Source of the DNA: Eonycteris spelaea | Taxonomy: Eukaryota; Chordata; Mammalia; Chiroptera; Pteropodidae | Length of the DNA: 64,000 nt | NCBI GenBank assembly: GCA_003508835.1 | Contig: PUFA01000003.1 | Span: forward strand, 21,399,501 to 21,463,500 | Direction of reading: 5' to 3' | In this document: piece by piece, positions 36,376 to 47,604 of the stretch | Numbering within the stretch: position 1 is the first letter of the stretch | Layout of the letters: every line of letters begins with the position of its first letter | Notes under the pieces: model-generated | Told to the model about the DNA's origin: nothing | What the model saw: the letters and a program-made list of their open reading frames with translations, nothing else | The model's database searches: none | Program-made: the position numbers and the translations under genes

Positions 36376-36603
36376 CAGTGGTTCTTTTCCAAGACCCTTT
36401 CTTCCATCCTTGCCCTGAGGGGACATTTGGCAATGTCTGAAGACCCGGAGATATTTTTCATTATTACCACTGGGTGGGGGCTTGCTGATAACATCCCTCG
36501 GGTGGAGGCCAGAGATGCCACTGAATATCCTCTAATGCATAGGATAGCCCCTATGAGAAAGGATTATCCAGCTTGAAATGTGAGTGCCAAGTTGAGAAAC
36601 CTT
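36376..36603 (+). mobile_element. MER20-type hAT-Charlie MITE, full length
   Basis: It begins 'cagtggttcttttcc'. It contains 'gggacatttggcaatgtctgaag', 'ggtggaggccagagatgccactgaatatcctctaatgcataggatagccc' and 'aggattatccagcttgaaatgtgagtgcc', and ends 'gttgagaaaccttt'. The termini form the usual inverted repeat, and the length of about 228 bp is near the MER20 consensus (about 219 bp). Confidence 0.88.
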
Positions 36604-36604
36604 T

Positions 36605-38449
36605 TCTAGAACAAGCCCCCTGCCCCCGAACCCACACGCACACTGTACAGAAAGATAAAGTGACTGTGCTCAGCACCAGTGCCAATCGGAACTGTAGCTG
36701 GGATATCTTGACCCAAAGTCTGATACCTTTGTTCCTAGTATTCCCAGTGTGGGTTTTGTAGTTTAATAATTATTTCCAAAGTGCTTGCATGAACTTGAAT
36801 AAAATGTACTATTTTCAAAAGGAAAGGGAACTCTGCACATAGCATTGCCTCTGCTGAATCTATAAACTCTACAACCTAATAATTGCTTTCTCCTCTACTT
36901 CAACCAGAAGTGTCCCTAGGAATAATAAGTTGATATTTGCTAAGTGCTTTGAGCTCCTTTTGAAAGAAGTGCTAAAAACTTCTCTAAATTATTTTATCAC
37001 CTCAATAAAATTTAAAAGCAAAGTATCATTCCTTGTCAAAAGCAGGCCTTACCCTGATTTTCTTAAATTATAACCTCTGATTAGCTATTGAAACTCCCTG
37101 ATTACAGGCTGACATTGTATTATCCTGGGATTCATACCAGCTAAATCTATGAAATAATTGACTGTAGCCTGACAGGACTGTGACCTATTGTTGTAGTTTT
37201 TTTGGAACAGAGCTTCAAAATACTCTGAAAGATTTGCAGCTTAAGCACCCCTTGTTTCAAATACGAGGTCAATGCTATGCCTTTATACATTGATTAATAC
37301 AGCCAATTTAATTTATTAACTTACTCATCACTAAAAGGGTTTTCTAAGTATTTATCATTCTTCATGAAAAACCATCGTACTAGAAGTAACCTTGAGGCAT
37401 CTTCATGGTTTCTATGCCTGCTTTCAGGGAGGACCAGAATCTGATGAATTCCATCTGCCACCACCATCACTCCCCCAAGAAAATTCTCCCACCTTCCTTG
37501 GGTGATCAGATTTAAGGCTTTTTTTAAAGCGACTGCCATCATAAAAGTTCATCGTTCTCTCTAAATGGAGGCAGTGAGGAGCCAGCAGAAGAACTGACTC
37601 ATCTTGGAAGTTGTAAGAATGGGCCACAGATGACCTGTGTCCTAACCCCTGGTCCAAGAGAGACTACATAACAAACAGTTCAATTGGAAGACATGAGCAT
37701 GCTCAGGCAAGTTGATCTTAGGGTCTCTGAGGAAAAATCGTTAATAATGCCATGTTACCTCTGTCAACTAGAAAGTGCACAGCTCATTATCAGAGAGACA
37801 CTGTTCCGCCTTCTCAGAGCTCCTTGGGCCCGCTTAGCTGAGGGTGCACCACAGTGTGCTCCAGTTGCAGTTACATTACATAGATTTCCCCTTCTTAGGC
37901 CAGTGGGAGTGGCAATTGGTGGGAAAGTTGCCACCCAGGGACTTTTTTTTTTTTTTGAAATTGCATTTACGTGGCAAACATGAGGTTTGCTTGTCAGGGA
38001 ATGGCTTGGGAAGGCCAACGGTGATTATGGAGAGGCTAAGGATCCAGAATTGCCTCTTGAATTGAATCAGTTCTGGGTCACACGTGAGAACTTGCGATTC
38101 AGATCTGCTATAAAGTGAGTGGGAGAAGAGAACAGGCAGAAGGGGGGGTGAAATATCAGAAGCTATTCTTAGTACAGGCTGTTATAAACCACAGACGATT
38201 GATCCAGGGCCTTATTCTAATTTCCTGAGTGTTAGACGCGATCTCTTTTGTTGCCTTTTACTCTTCCTCCCAGTTCCTCAACGTGGATGGGCATCCCTCA
38301 TAGTTCTGACTTTCTATTGCCCTCTGCCCCACTCTCCTTATACTCACCCTTGGTGAGGCATTTACTACTATAGAAACTCATCGCAGATCAGGTGATCCCA
38401 TATCTGTATCCTTAGCTTTGCTCACTTACATAGCCCTAGCCGGGAGTTC
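36605..38449. other. Unclassified, partly candidate conserved non-coding DNA
   Basis: The interval 36920-37320 has no repeat hallmarks. It contains compact AT-rich homeodomain-like motifs ('acctctgattagctattgaa', 'ctgattacaggctgac'), a pattern often seen in conserved enhancers. A T14-type run lies at about 37942-37956. No exon is recognised. Several overlapping frames at 37424-38065 are of chance length. Confidence 0.3.
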
Positions 38450-38469
38450 CAGCTGCTTGCTGAGCACAT

Positions 38470-38720
38470 CCGCCTGCATGTTCTTTTGGTATCTTAAACC
38501 TAATGTGTCTGAATCTATACTTAACTGTTTATTTCCTAAATCATCCCCTTTTTCTGCCTTTCCCTGTTTTCTATCAGTGAGGTCTCTATCTTCCCAACCC
38601 CTCTGATCTGAAACTTGAGACATCTTCTCCCATTTTTTTGGCTCCCGAAATCTAGTTTTATTGACTCTTTCCTTCCCAAATCTATCCACGTGATCTTGTC
38701 TCACCTCTACTCCCTGATTT
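38470..38720 (+). repeat. Second fragment of the unnamed old repeat seen at 26.3 kb
   Basis: 'cttaaacctaatgtgtctgaatctatacttaactgtttatttcctaaatcatcccc' resembles a common mammalian sequence with the consensus phrase 'aacatgtccaaaactgaactcctgatcttccccc'. That consensus lies downstream of the phrase matched at 26.3 kb. The assignment is tentative. Confidence 0.35.
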
Positions 38721-38864
38721 TGGTTCTCACCACTTGACACTATGTATGATAGAGTTTCTGTGCCTCAGACTCTTTCTTTGCATCTAAACTACCGATAGTC
38801 ACAAAAAAAGTTCCCAAAATGCTACTTTGGAGGATTTTTTAAAAGGAAATATTCAAAGAATATT

Positions 38865-39060
38865 TTTTAAGTGTCCCCAGTATGCTACCAGGCATCATGC
38901 TTGTTGTGGAATAAACAAAAGAGCCATTGTCTCTACTCGTGAATTTTAGTGCAGGGAAGAAGCAGATAATTAAAAGTTTAAAAAAAAAAGTAAATTTATC
39001 ATTAAAAATCTTAATTTGTAGGTGCTGTGAAAAACAAAATGAAATAAAATGCAGTATAAT
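38865..39060 (-). repeat. L2 LINE 3' end, antisense
   Basis: 'tgtccccagtatgctaccaggcatcatgc', 'gagccattgtctctactcgtgaattttagtgcagg' and 'ggtgctgtgaaaaacaaaatgaaataaaatgcag' follow the reverse complement of an L2 3' end. Confidence 0.65.
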
Positions 39061-39061
39061 A

Positions 39062-39690
39062 ATAAAAAATAACAGACCAAAAGTGGTGACATCTAAGAAG
39101 AGACATGAGTTGAGAAGTGCCCGGCTATGATCTGTGGCTCCATTTCTTTCCATAGAATTGAAATTTCTTGTCTAAAATAAAGTCATTATTTTTCAGACAT
39201 TTTTATCGCACCCTTTATAAACCCCATGCCAATCCAAATAGCCCATATGTTGTTATTTGATCTTGCATTGTATATTCCCATCTATATCTTTGCCGAGCAT
39301 TTCTCTTTATGGACCTTTGCCTCTCCCATCTCTTTCTGATAAGACCATGTCTGTCTTTTAATAGAGAACCAAAACATACTCTTCATGAGGCATTTATCAG
39401 TCTTCTTAGCTAGAAACGATCTATTTATTCTCTGGACTGCCATGTAGGATAATTATAATAATAATTATTATTTATTATTTACAACTCCCATTAAGAACTT
39501 ACCTTACCATTAGTACACTAATTTATTCAAGTTCATGCTCTGCATTCAAACAAACAAGTTCAAACTTCTTTCTTCCCTGAGATTGTCCAACATAATCCCT
39601 TGATCTACATAAACATCTAATAATCATTTATTGAATTAAGAAATAAGCTATCTTTAAAAAGGGTATTAAACAGAACCAGACACAGTAACT
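39062..39690. other. Unclassified AT-rich sequence
   Basis: Includes a small palindromic AT-rich patch 'ataattataataataattattattta' at 39450-39475. Nothing else recognised. Confidence 0.45.
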
Positions 39691-39694
39691 GGCA

Positions 39695-39800
39695 CAGGAA
39701 AGGAATGTGTTTTACTCTTCTCTAGAACCCTAGCACTTTGTACTTATCTAGCACGGAAGAGGTATTCAATAAGCGTTTGTTGAATTAAAGGTATGAGAAC
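39695..39800 (+). repeat. L2 LINE 3' end fragment
   Basis: 'aaccctagcactttgtacttatctagcacggaagaggtattcaataagcgtttgttgaatta' matches the L2 terminus on the plus strand. Confidence 0.75.
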
Positions 39801-39984
39801 ACACAAAGTCCACACCAAGGAAGAGATTGGAGTTCATATCTGCTAATCTTTGAGTTCCCTCAAGCCCCGGGCTAAGACTTTGGCCAACCACAGGACATCT
39901 TGACTCCAACGAATCCTTTCATTTTGTTCTGGTTACTTCCATAATGTCAACTCCATTGCAAGGAAACGATCAGATGCCACAAGT

Positions 39985-40176
39985 TTATACTGACTTCCTC
40001 TTCATGTTGGTAATGACTTTGTCTCCTGAATATTTCAAAATATTTGGGAGAGTTTTCACCCTTTTCTGAAAGTCATACAAAGAAATATTATTTTCAATGC
40101 TCTCAAAGAGTTCTGGCTCTTTCGGTGGCACAGTTAGCCTCCTAGCTTCCTGTTTGTTCATTTCTGCACAAGTCAA
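39985..40176 (-). CDS. Candidate coding exon or pseudogene exon, product unknown
   Basis: On the minus strand, 63 codons are open from 40176 to the TAA at 39987-39985. The first ATG is the sixth codon (40161), within 'cagaaATGaac'. The peptide is hydrophilic and protein-like, with balanced composition and no low complexity. It includes the stretches EARRLTVPPKEPELFESIEN and DFQKRVKTLPNILKYSGDKV. Just upstream lies an acceptor-like 'tattttttatctag' (AG at 40179-40178), and a second AG falls inside the start region. At the 3' end, a GTATAA (39990-39985) overlapping the stop could act as a weak donor, or the frame may simply end there. No repeat overlaps it. I recognise no domain or family. It could be one exon of a minus-strand gene, a pseudogene remnant, or chance; the window holds no second exon that I can link to it. 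Confidence 0.3.
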   Translation of the reverse strand: MTCAEMNKQEARRLTVPPKEPELFESIENNISLYDFQKRVKTLPNILKYSGDKVITNMKRKSV

Positions 40177-40380
40177 GCTAGATAAAAAATATACTCCAAA
40201 GATGCTGTTCTGAATATATGTTCATCAGCATAGACAGTATATATGGGAGCCAGGTGAGAAAAGAGGCAGCATCACAACAACCTATTGGAGGTACTAACTG
40301 CAGCCAGCGGAGGTATCCCCATAGGGATACGTCAGAAAGTATAGTGTAAAGGGAGGCAAAAATGTACCTGCCCTGTGGAG

Positions 40381-40452
40381 GAAAGCAACAGCAACAGTGG
40401 AAGGAGGTGAGGAAGGGAGGAAGAAAGGGAGGCAGGGAGTGGGGAGAGAGCC
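40381..40452 (+). repeat. Purine-rich (GGAA/GGGA) tract
   Basis: A GA-rich low-complexity segment ('gaggaagggaggaagaaagg'). Confidence 0.8.
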
Positions 40453-42135
40453 TTTTATTTGATTCTTGTGTATAGTAACTCAAGCGTGAAACATACTCCT
40501 CAGTTAAATGACTCAAGTTTGTAGTCCTCATTATTATGAGAAAAAAATTGAGCCATTAAAATAATTATTCTAAAATGCGTATGTTGTTAATAAGATATGT
40601 TTTACTGCTTCTCTGTTTTAGGTTATTGAAATCCCTTAAGAACCATTATCGTATTAAGTTTTGTTATATGATTATGAGGTTGGGGATAGGAAAATTATTC
40701 CTCCTCTGCAGGATAGAAGAGTTGTGTGAATTGTGGTGGGTCATCCTGCAACAGACATTAACAAAATAAATTATACTGGATTTCAGAGCTGGCCATTTCT
40801 GAGCTCATAAATTTCCCCTTTGCAGTCCATCTTGATTCATGTTAAGTTACTGACATACTTAAATGACTCTAAAGTGTCTCATTTAGAGTTCTTGTATCTG
40901 TTTGTTTCTTCATTTCTTAAAATTAAAAACCTTCAACAACAATAGCAAAAATATTTTGCCTCAAATAAGCCAGAATCAACAAAAAAAAGTATAAACCAGT
41001 TTTCTTGGAAACAGTTCATATTATAAGGAACAATTATCTTTTACTATCTTTTACTTAAATCTTACAAGAGAGTATATTCTGACTTGCAAGCATTTCCACT
41101 TTTTGTTTGCCATGATACTTTTCTTTTTCCCCATTGGGAGAAGAGATGCTGACAGATTTTGGTGACTCAGACTGTTGCCATGTCCTGTGCCTTAATTTTC
41201 ACTTCCCTTTCTTCATTATATTCTTACTATTATGCTTTTCATGGCTCCCTGTTTCTTTTTGCCTTATTAAAAAAGTGCTTCTAAGGGTGTGAGCCTCTTG
41301 AAGTTGTTGAATTAATCAATTATACTCTGGTCCTACTTTTTCAGGGTTAAAAGGTGTTGATTTGCCATCTAAAACTCTGAAAAGCCTTTGAGTTCAGATC
41401 AGAATCTTTTCCATGTCAAGAAGATTTTTTTGGCAGTGGGTTCTTTCTCTGTTTTTCTCTCCTGAGGCTATTAACATGGAGATAGAGTCTTTTAGAGATA
41501 AAATCTTCCCCAACTACCACTGCCTCCTTCCTACCTGAAATCCTAATCTTTCCCTTTTGATATCATAATTGTTTTCTGAAGTAACAACCTGACATATTGT
41601 AACCACTTGATATCCTTGAAAAAGATGGAATATATTTTTAACTGCTTGATTTCATACAGCATTTGGAAAAATAGGCTTACTATGTAGACAGTTTATTTCT
41701 ACTCTTGATCGACTATCGAAGAGGAAGAAAAAGAAAGTTCTTTTGCAAGATTTTCTTTGTAATCACTGTACAATTTTGAAACTTCAAGTTACAAATCATT
41801 TATGAAATTCACAACATTGAATTTGTGGATTGTTTAAGAAAATTCACAAATAGCAATGTTCTTCAGAAATAAAATGATAACTTTTAGCAAAAAGATATGT
41901 CTGTGAGTGAGAAAATGAAAAATAAAGGATTTGAATTTATTGGATGAAGAAGATATAATGCTATCAGAGCATCATGGCTCTTTTGAGCCTTCTTGTCCTC
42001 TTCACAGTTCAACTCCATTTGCCTACGGATACCATTTTCCCTCTGCAATCCTCTGGCTACCACATCTTTCTACTCAGACTACTTTTTGTAGTTCTTGTCC
42101 TTTTGGGGCCTCACTGTTACCTCCTTTGTTGATGG
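40453..42135. other. Unclassified AT-rich sequence
   Basis: No repeat or exon recognised across this stretch. Confidence 0.45.
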
Positions 42136-42425
42136 GCTTTTTTTTTTTTTTTTAATTTATTTATTTAAATTAGTTTCAAGTATATAGTACATTGGTCAGA
42201 CACATATATTTCATAAAATGATTCCCCCAATTGCTCCCTCCCTGCCCTGGCCTTCCACCTAGCCATCGTATTAATGCTGACTGCATGCCCTCTGCCATGC
42301 TCCCCATCCCCGTGACCAACAGTCAACTACAAATTTGTACTTCTTTAACCTTCACCCTATTCTCTCAGCCCCTCAACCCAATGGTCTTCTTAAAGTTTTG
42401 CTCAGAGTCACTGCCAGAGACCTGT
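42136..42425 (-). mobile_element. Younger L1 3' end, antisense, with T18 (poly-A) tail
   Basis: A T18 run (42136-42153) is followed by 'aatttatttatttaaattag', 'caagtatatagtacattggtcagacacata' and 'aaatgattcccccaattgctccc'. Reverse-complemented, this matches the L1 3' UTR copy at 51.2 kb nearly phrase for phrase ('ttaaagaagtacaaatt', 'gcagtcagcattaat', 'ggctaggtgga', 'gtgtctgaccaatgtactatatacttgaaac'). It is 5'-truncated and non-coding. Confidence 0.88.
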
Positions 42426-42429
42426 AAAT

Positions 42430-43255
42430 TCCCTACTACTTGGACATAGTGCCCTCTGAGACTCAGCAGAGAGCCCCATGGTGCCAGCTTTAAGAGACAT
42501 TCCAGTGTGGAAGAGTCACCCTGTGTTTCTCAGTCTTTTGTCTGAGCTCCTGTGCTCCCTGATTATCAGCACATTTCTTATCCAAATGTTAGCAGAAACA
42601 GGAACATCATGAGCCCTAAGCTTATATCCATTTCAGATGTTTTCTTTATTTTTGAAATACATTTCAGTAATGGGGTTCTCTCTTTTCTTCTCCTCCTATG
42701 TTTTCATTGGTGATTTAAAGGAAAAACATGAAGTTACCTGGGCTTTACTTTACATATGCCCATCCACTTGGAGTCATGAAGAGTCTCACTGGGGACCTGG
42801 GCCTCTGGATCAGTAGGCTACTAATATGTCTTCAGCAAATACTGACAGTATACCTCTCTTGAGGTCAGATTATCCAAGTAAAGACAAGAGGTCCATAGTG
42901 GAGCCAAGGTAACATATCTGAAGTTCACAGGCCCATAAATGTGGCCTGAGAATGTACTAGATGGAGCAGGAAAAACAGGACTATATAAAATAGAACATAA
43001 CCTATCAAGAAAGAGAGACCTTTATTCAAACTCTCATTTTATGACTTACTAAGGTGCGAGTAATATAACTTAGTATCTGTGAATCTCACCCATCTGAATT
43101 TTTTGGTAAACAACCTTTTTTAAAAAAACATACAGGTTTTGAGCCCAAGTTCACAATCTCTAACAGATAGGCTCTGAAAATAAAGCAAAATAATCTTTAT
43201 TTAATCAACTCCTGTGTAATTCTAATAGCCAGCTTTACATTTAGGATATGCTTTT
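42430..43255. other. Unclassified sequence
   Basis: Nothing recognised. Confidence 0.45.
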
Positions 43256-43259
43256 GGGA

Positions 43260-43440
43260 TGTCTCCATGTATGCATTTGGGAATCACTAACTTTACCTCT
43301 CCAAGCTTCATTTATAAAATGGGTATAATAATATTTGCCATACCATGGAGCATTATAAATATTAGGTGATATAAAAAGTGTTAAGTGCTTTGTACAATGT
43401 CTGACATATGAAAGGCGCATAATGGTGGTTGTGATTAAAA
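43260..43440 (+). repeat. MIR SINE fragment
   Basis: 'gggaatcactaactttacctctccaagcttcatttataaaatgggtataataatatttgccatacc' and 'ttaagtgctttgtacaatgtctgacatatgaaaggcgc' are MIR sequence on the plus strand. Confidence 0.82.
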
Positions 43441-43861
43441 AGGAATTGAGGCAAAGGGGTCTTAAAATAAAGGCTGATGGGTTAATAGTCTGAGGCCTTA
43501 CACAATTCTGAGCTAGCAACTGGAGATGGCTGTCTTTTGGTTTCTGCTCTATTTTATTGGGAAAGAATTTAGGCAAATCATTGTGATTTAAGCAAATCAA
43601 ATCAAAGTCTACAAAGTGCTACTAAGTCTTTGTGTTCTCTGGGTAACTGTTTCCTTTATTTCCCTCAAGTGCCTAGATCCTTTCCTCTTTTCCTTTTTCT
43701 TTTTAATCTCAGAAATGAGAAGTATAAGTGACATTATTCATAGCCATGGCATCAAAGTCACCTTGAGGTCTTAGTATCCTCTTTGACCAAGGAAACAAGT
43801 TTACTGCATTCTGCTCTTTCGTTTACTTTGTGATCCTCCTGTTTATCCCACCTTCTTCTCA

Positions 43862-43925
43862 GACTCCCAGGAACCCAGGACTTCTGCGTGTAAAGCTAAT
43901 GTGCTAACTGCTACACTATGGAACC
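43862..43925 (-). pseudogene. tRNA-Val(TAC) pseudogene
   Basis: Reading the minus strand from 43925: the acceptor 5' strand GGTTCCA, a 'tagtgtagcagttagcac' D-arm with a good A-box, an anticodon loop TTTACAC (anticodon TAC, 43892-43890), and 'gcagaagtcctgggttc'. This matches vertebrate tRNA-Val(TAC) for about 58 positions. The 5' anticodon stem is altered (an A-A mismatch), and one base is missing in the variable loop. The T-arm then diverges after GGGTTC, so there is no T-stem closure and no matching 3' acceptor strand. It cannot fold as a full tRNA. It is probably a retroposed tRNA fragment, though no clear poly(A) follows. Confidence 0.82.
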
Positions 43926-45020
43926 ACATCCTACCAAATTGTTATAAAAGTGCCCCAGCTATTTCCTTCTCCTATGTATATCTGGGTGTGCTATTTCCAC
44001 TGTACTCTTGGCCATTTCTTAAGTGCATCTCATAAATTAAAAGATTGTCCAGGAACTTCCTGGGTCCTCTGAGAAGTGAACCATCTGGCTAGCTGAGGTT
44101 GATCTTTGAGTCAAAGTGTTGTCAGTAATCCCTTGCTATGAGCTAGACACTGGCTGTATATTTCATACTCATCTTTCATTAGTTAGTTCCATCAGACCCA
44201 GTTTCAATATTAATCTGCTGTAGAAAAAATTTATTACTCATGGATCCTTACCCAGGATAGGTGCATGGCCGGAAATTATTTTTGAAGTTGTAAAATAATT
44301 TCGTTTTGAGTTACTTGCCTTATAAATTATTTTTTAAAAAATGTTTTGATGACAAAGCTTTTCCCCAAAGAATTGGTATCTTACTTCCCTTGTTTTCAGA
44401 GGATAAAATACAAAATTTGTGGATGGACCAGTTTGGTTATATACAAATGAATTTGATTTAAAATTGGAATTAAATATTAAGGTTGAGAATTCCACAAATT
44501 GTCAGCTATGTCATTATCTTTCTTGGATTATTAAGAGACATCGTGGCAGGGGAGGAATTTTAACATATAGAAAATGACAATAGATCATTTCATTAGGACA
44601 TAGACTACAGTTACATTATTTTTCTAGATTGGAAGGAGGGAGAAAAGTATTAGAAGGACCAAACCATTTTGCATGTTCTACCAAAAAACTTCCTAAATAT
44701 TTTATTATGTCATATTTCTGCATACATTTTTTCAATGGATTGAGTCTGAACTTGAAACCTAGGCTCAATTTTCCCCTTAAGTCTCAAGTTCTATTGCTGT
44801 CTAGTGTGAATCCTCCTTTGAGCTAGACTTGGCCACTGACCATGCCCTGAACACACTATGGCCCTTTTTTCCTCTAGAACTTTGCTCATCTATTTCTTCC
44901 TAGTTCATGGGACTTCTTTCCAAAGCATCCTCAGCCCATAGTGATTTCTCCCTTTTATGGGAACTTGAGAAAAGGTAATTATTATTTTTCTATACCTCTC
45001 TTATACTTGAGATTTTCTAC
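43926..45020. other. Unclassified AT-rich sequence
   Basis: Nothing recognised. Confidence 0.45.
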
Positions 45021-45024
45021 CTGG

Positions 45025-45145
45025 GACTGCTAGCTACATGTTGTAAGGTCTTTGAGGACAAAGACTATTTCTTTTCATACTTCTATCCCCAATAACACTT
45101 AACACGTAATATGATTCTCAATGAATATTTGTTTAATTATTAGGC
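45025..45145 (+). repeat. L2 LINE 3' end
   Basis: 'tgttgtaaggtctttgaggacaaagactatttcttttcatacttctatccccaataacacttaacacgtaatatgattctcaatgaatatttgttt' is the L2 3' end on the plus strand. Confidence 0.82.
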
Positions 45146-45795
45146 TCCTCTACTGCAATAAAAAAGAAGACCTTCTGTGCTTATGCATATAAACCTCAGG
45201 TCCCTTTATTGTGGACCAAGTCTCCCACTATTAGACATTATGGCATGGTTTCCAAGAGCATTTCTCTGCATTCCTGATGTTATTCTGCAAAGCTGTATTA
45301 TCTCAACAAGAGCGCCGATCCAGTGGTTTAGACGATTATTTAAACAGTCATTAATTGAACAGTGAAATATGCTGCTCACCTACGATTGTATAGGGAACTA
45401 TAAATATATGAGCAGTGGTGTAATTATCTCCACCAACGTTACCTTTCAAAATGGCTAATTATCACAAACATATGAAATGCAAATGCTATCTCTACATGCT
45501 ATTCAAAAGGGCTCATGCAGATACTATAATTCTCTTAGAAATATCAACTGTGATTTCATTTGCTCAAATTTATAGTGACTGGCATACTACTTTCCCAGTA
45601 ACTTGTGATTCTAGCTTGCCCTCCAAGACTCTAAGGATAGGACCTATGATTTCAATAACTAATTGCTGCTTCAAACATTAGTTTCCAATTGCTGAGTTTC
45701 CCGAGCTGGAACCCCACTCTTCCCATGACCGAATTCCCATACCTATTACATTTATTGCTTTAGAGTACTGGCTCCCACTACTACCTGGATGGCTT
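45146..45795. other. Unclassified sequence
   Basis: Nothing recognised. Confidence 0.45.
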
Positions 45796-45799
45796 GAAA

Positions 45800-45915
45800 A
45801 AAAATTGCTTAACTTTCTGTTTTTCTATTCTGTGAAATGGAGTTAATACCAAATTCACATGGTTACTGTGAGAATTAAATAACATATAATTTATGTTACA
45901 CATGTTCAATACGTT
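45800..45915 (+). repeat. MIR SINE fragment
   Basis: 'attgcttaactttctgtttttctattctgtgaaatggagttaatacc' then 'catggttactgtgagaattaaataacatataa' is the MIR core and 3' part. Confidence 0.82.
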
Positions 45916-46474
45916 TTCTCCTATTTTCATCCTACCTATCCTTTAACTTATTAGTCTTGATATGCCAGACTCCAACTTCATTCTCCTTTGCTGTTCCTTT
46001 GCTCCTGCTCCTATACCAACTATCAGAGAGGGGTGAGGCCATTGACCAAGCATACCTGCAACATGGCAAATGATGTCAAATAGTATTTTTTACAATGCTT
46101 GTTATGTCAAAGACACTTTCTTTTGGGGGGGGAAGGGGGTATTATTGTAGCTAGAACACAGAAATCAAGGGGAAGGAAGCTGTAAGGTGAAGCTGGAAAA
46201 CTAAAAAGAACCAGATCATTTGGATTTGGGGGAACTGTGGTAAGAGTTATATTCCTTAAGATTCTGTCATTGATTTCTCTGCTGCCTCCCTTCTTAGAAT
46301 TTATCCTCTCCCAAATTGTCAAATGTCATCTCTGTGGTTGACCCAAACTTACTATAGGACTCAAGGAATGTATTTCCATCTGCTTTATGTATATACCAAG
46401 GTTTAGACTTCTTACCCATGCTTATTTGTTTCCCTCCCAGTCAGTGAGCCCTTACCTTGAATCTTCCTATAGTT
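45916..46474. other. Unclassified, with a G-run near 46123-46140
   Basis: A 'ggggggggaaggggg' run is the only notable feature. Confidence 0.45.
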
Positions 46475-46575
46475 CAACACTTATTTATCTAAAAACTACT
46501 TATTGTTGAGTTTATACAGACATTGTGCTGGGAATTCACAAAGGGAAAGATAACAATGTCATTTAGCTTACATTT
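46475..46575 (-). repeat. L2 LINE fragment, antisense
   Basis: 'aacacttatttatctaaaaactacttattgttgag' with 'acagacattgtgctgggaattcacaaagggaaagataacaatgtc' is consistent with an antisense L2 3' end. Confidence 0.5.
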
Positions 46576-46833
46576 TGTTTGTAAACTATTATAAACAAAT
46601 TACATTTTTTTTTTGTCCCACAAATTTTTTTTCTGTTCATTTTCATCTTCTTTGTTGCTTCTGCCTTATCTCCCTAACCTTTAAGTTTTGGAATGTTCTA
46701 TTTGAATCTCTTCTCTGTTTATAAAATGTATACTGCTAGCTTAGACCTCTGCTCTGAATTGCAGGCTGGTTGACATGAGTCTTTCCTTGTTTTCTCTACT
46801 TGAAAGTTTAATAGGCATCTTGCTTATCACATT

Positions 46834-47368
46834 TGTGGGGCTTGAATAATATGTCTACAAATACTTTGACACTCCTTTACCCAAATATGGAATCTAAATT
46901 CCTTTTTTCTTGAGAGTGGATTGACCTTACTGACTCACTCCTCATGAAAATAATGCAGTGGAAGTGATGCTTTGTGACTTATGAGATTAGCTTAGAAAAG
47001 CTAACATGGTTAATAGGCTTCTATCTAGCTGGCTCTCTCTTAAAACATACACCTTGGGAGTCCTGAGTCGATATGTAAGAAGACTGGCTACTCCAAAGCC
47101 TCCATATTATAGAGACTGTGATGAGACTATACGAAGATAGAGTTGCATGAGGAAACCCAGCTGTTTGAGTCTTCCCAGTATCAACCACCAGACCTGTGAG
47201 AGAACAAGCCTTCAGACGATTCTAGCCCCTGCCTACAAGCTTTTCAACTGATGACTAATGGAGCAAAGATGGTTAGTCCCCACAGATTTGTGAGTAGTAT
47301 CAATGTGACTGTTGTTATAAGCCACTAAATTTCAATACGGTTGTTTTGCAGCTATCTTAACTGGAACA
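46834..47368 (+). mobile_element. MLT1-type LTR (ERVL-MaLR), solo, near full length
   Basis: The sense MLT1 landmarks run in order. It opens with 'tgtggggcttgaataatatgtctacaaatactttgacactcc' and 'gagtggattgaccttactgactcactcc'. These are followed by 'gcagtggaagtgatgctttgtgacttatgag', 'aacaagccttcagacgattctagcccc', 'gttgttataagccactaaattt' and the closing 'gcagctatcttaactggaaca'. At about 535 bp it is close to a complete LTR. Confidence 0.9.
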
Positions 47369-47604
47369 ATGTCCATAATGAAGGTCCTGATATATCCTTC
47401 ACAGCTCTTTATTGTTCAGTCTTTCAACTTTAATTAATACCTCCCACTTACTTGGGCCAAACTTTGGTCAACCACCATTTTCTTTTCTCATACCCTTCCT
47501 CTATTAAGTCAGAATATTGTATCATCTTTACCTCCATAAATAGCCAGGATTTGACTATTTTTCATCATTTCTGATATGGATTATGGGGATAGTTTCTTTG
47601 GTAG

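Noticed and set aside
42121..42425. Target-site duplication around the antisense L1 at 42.1 kb
   Set aside because: The sequence beside the T-run (around 42121-42135) has no convincing match near the 5' end of the element.
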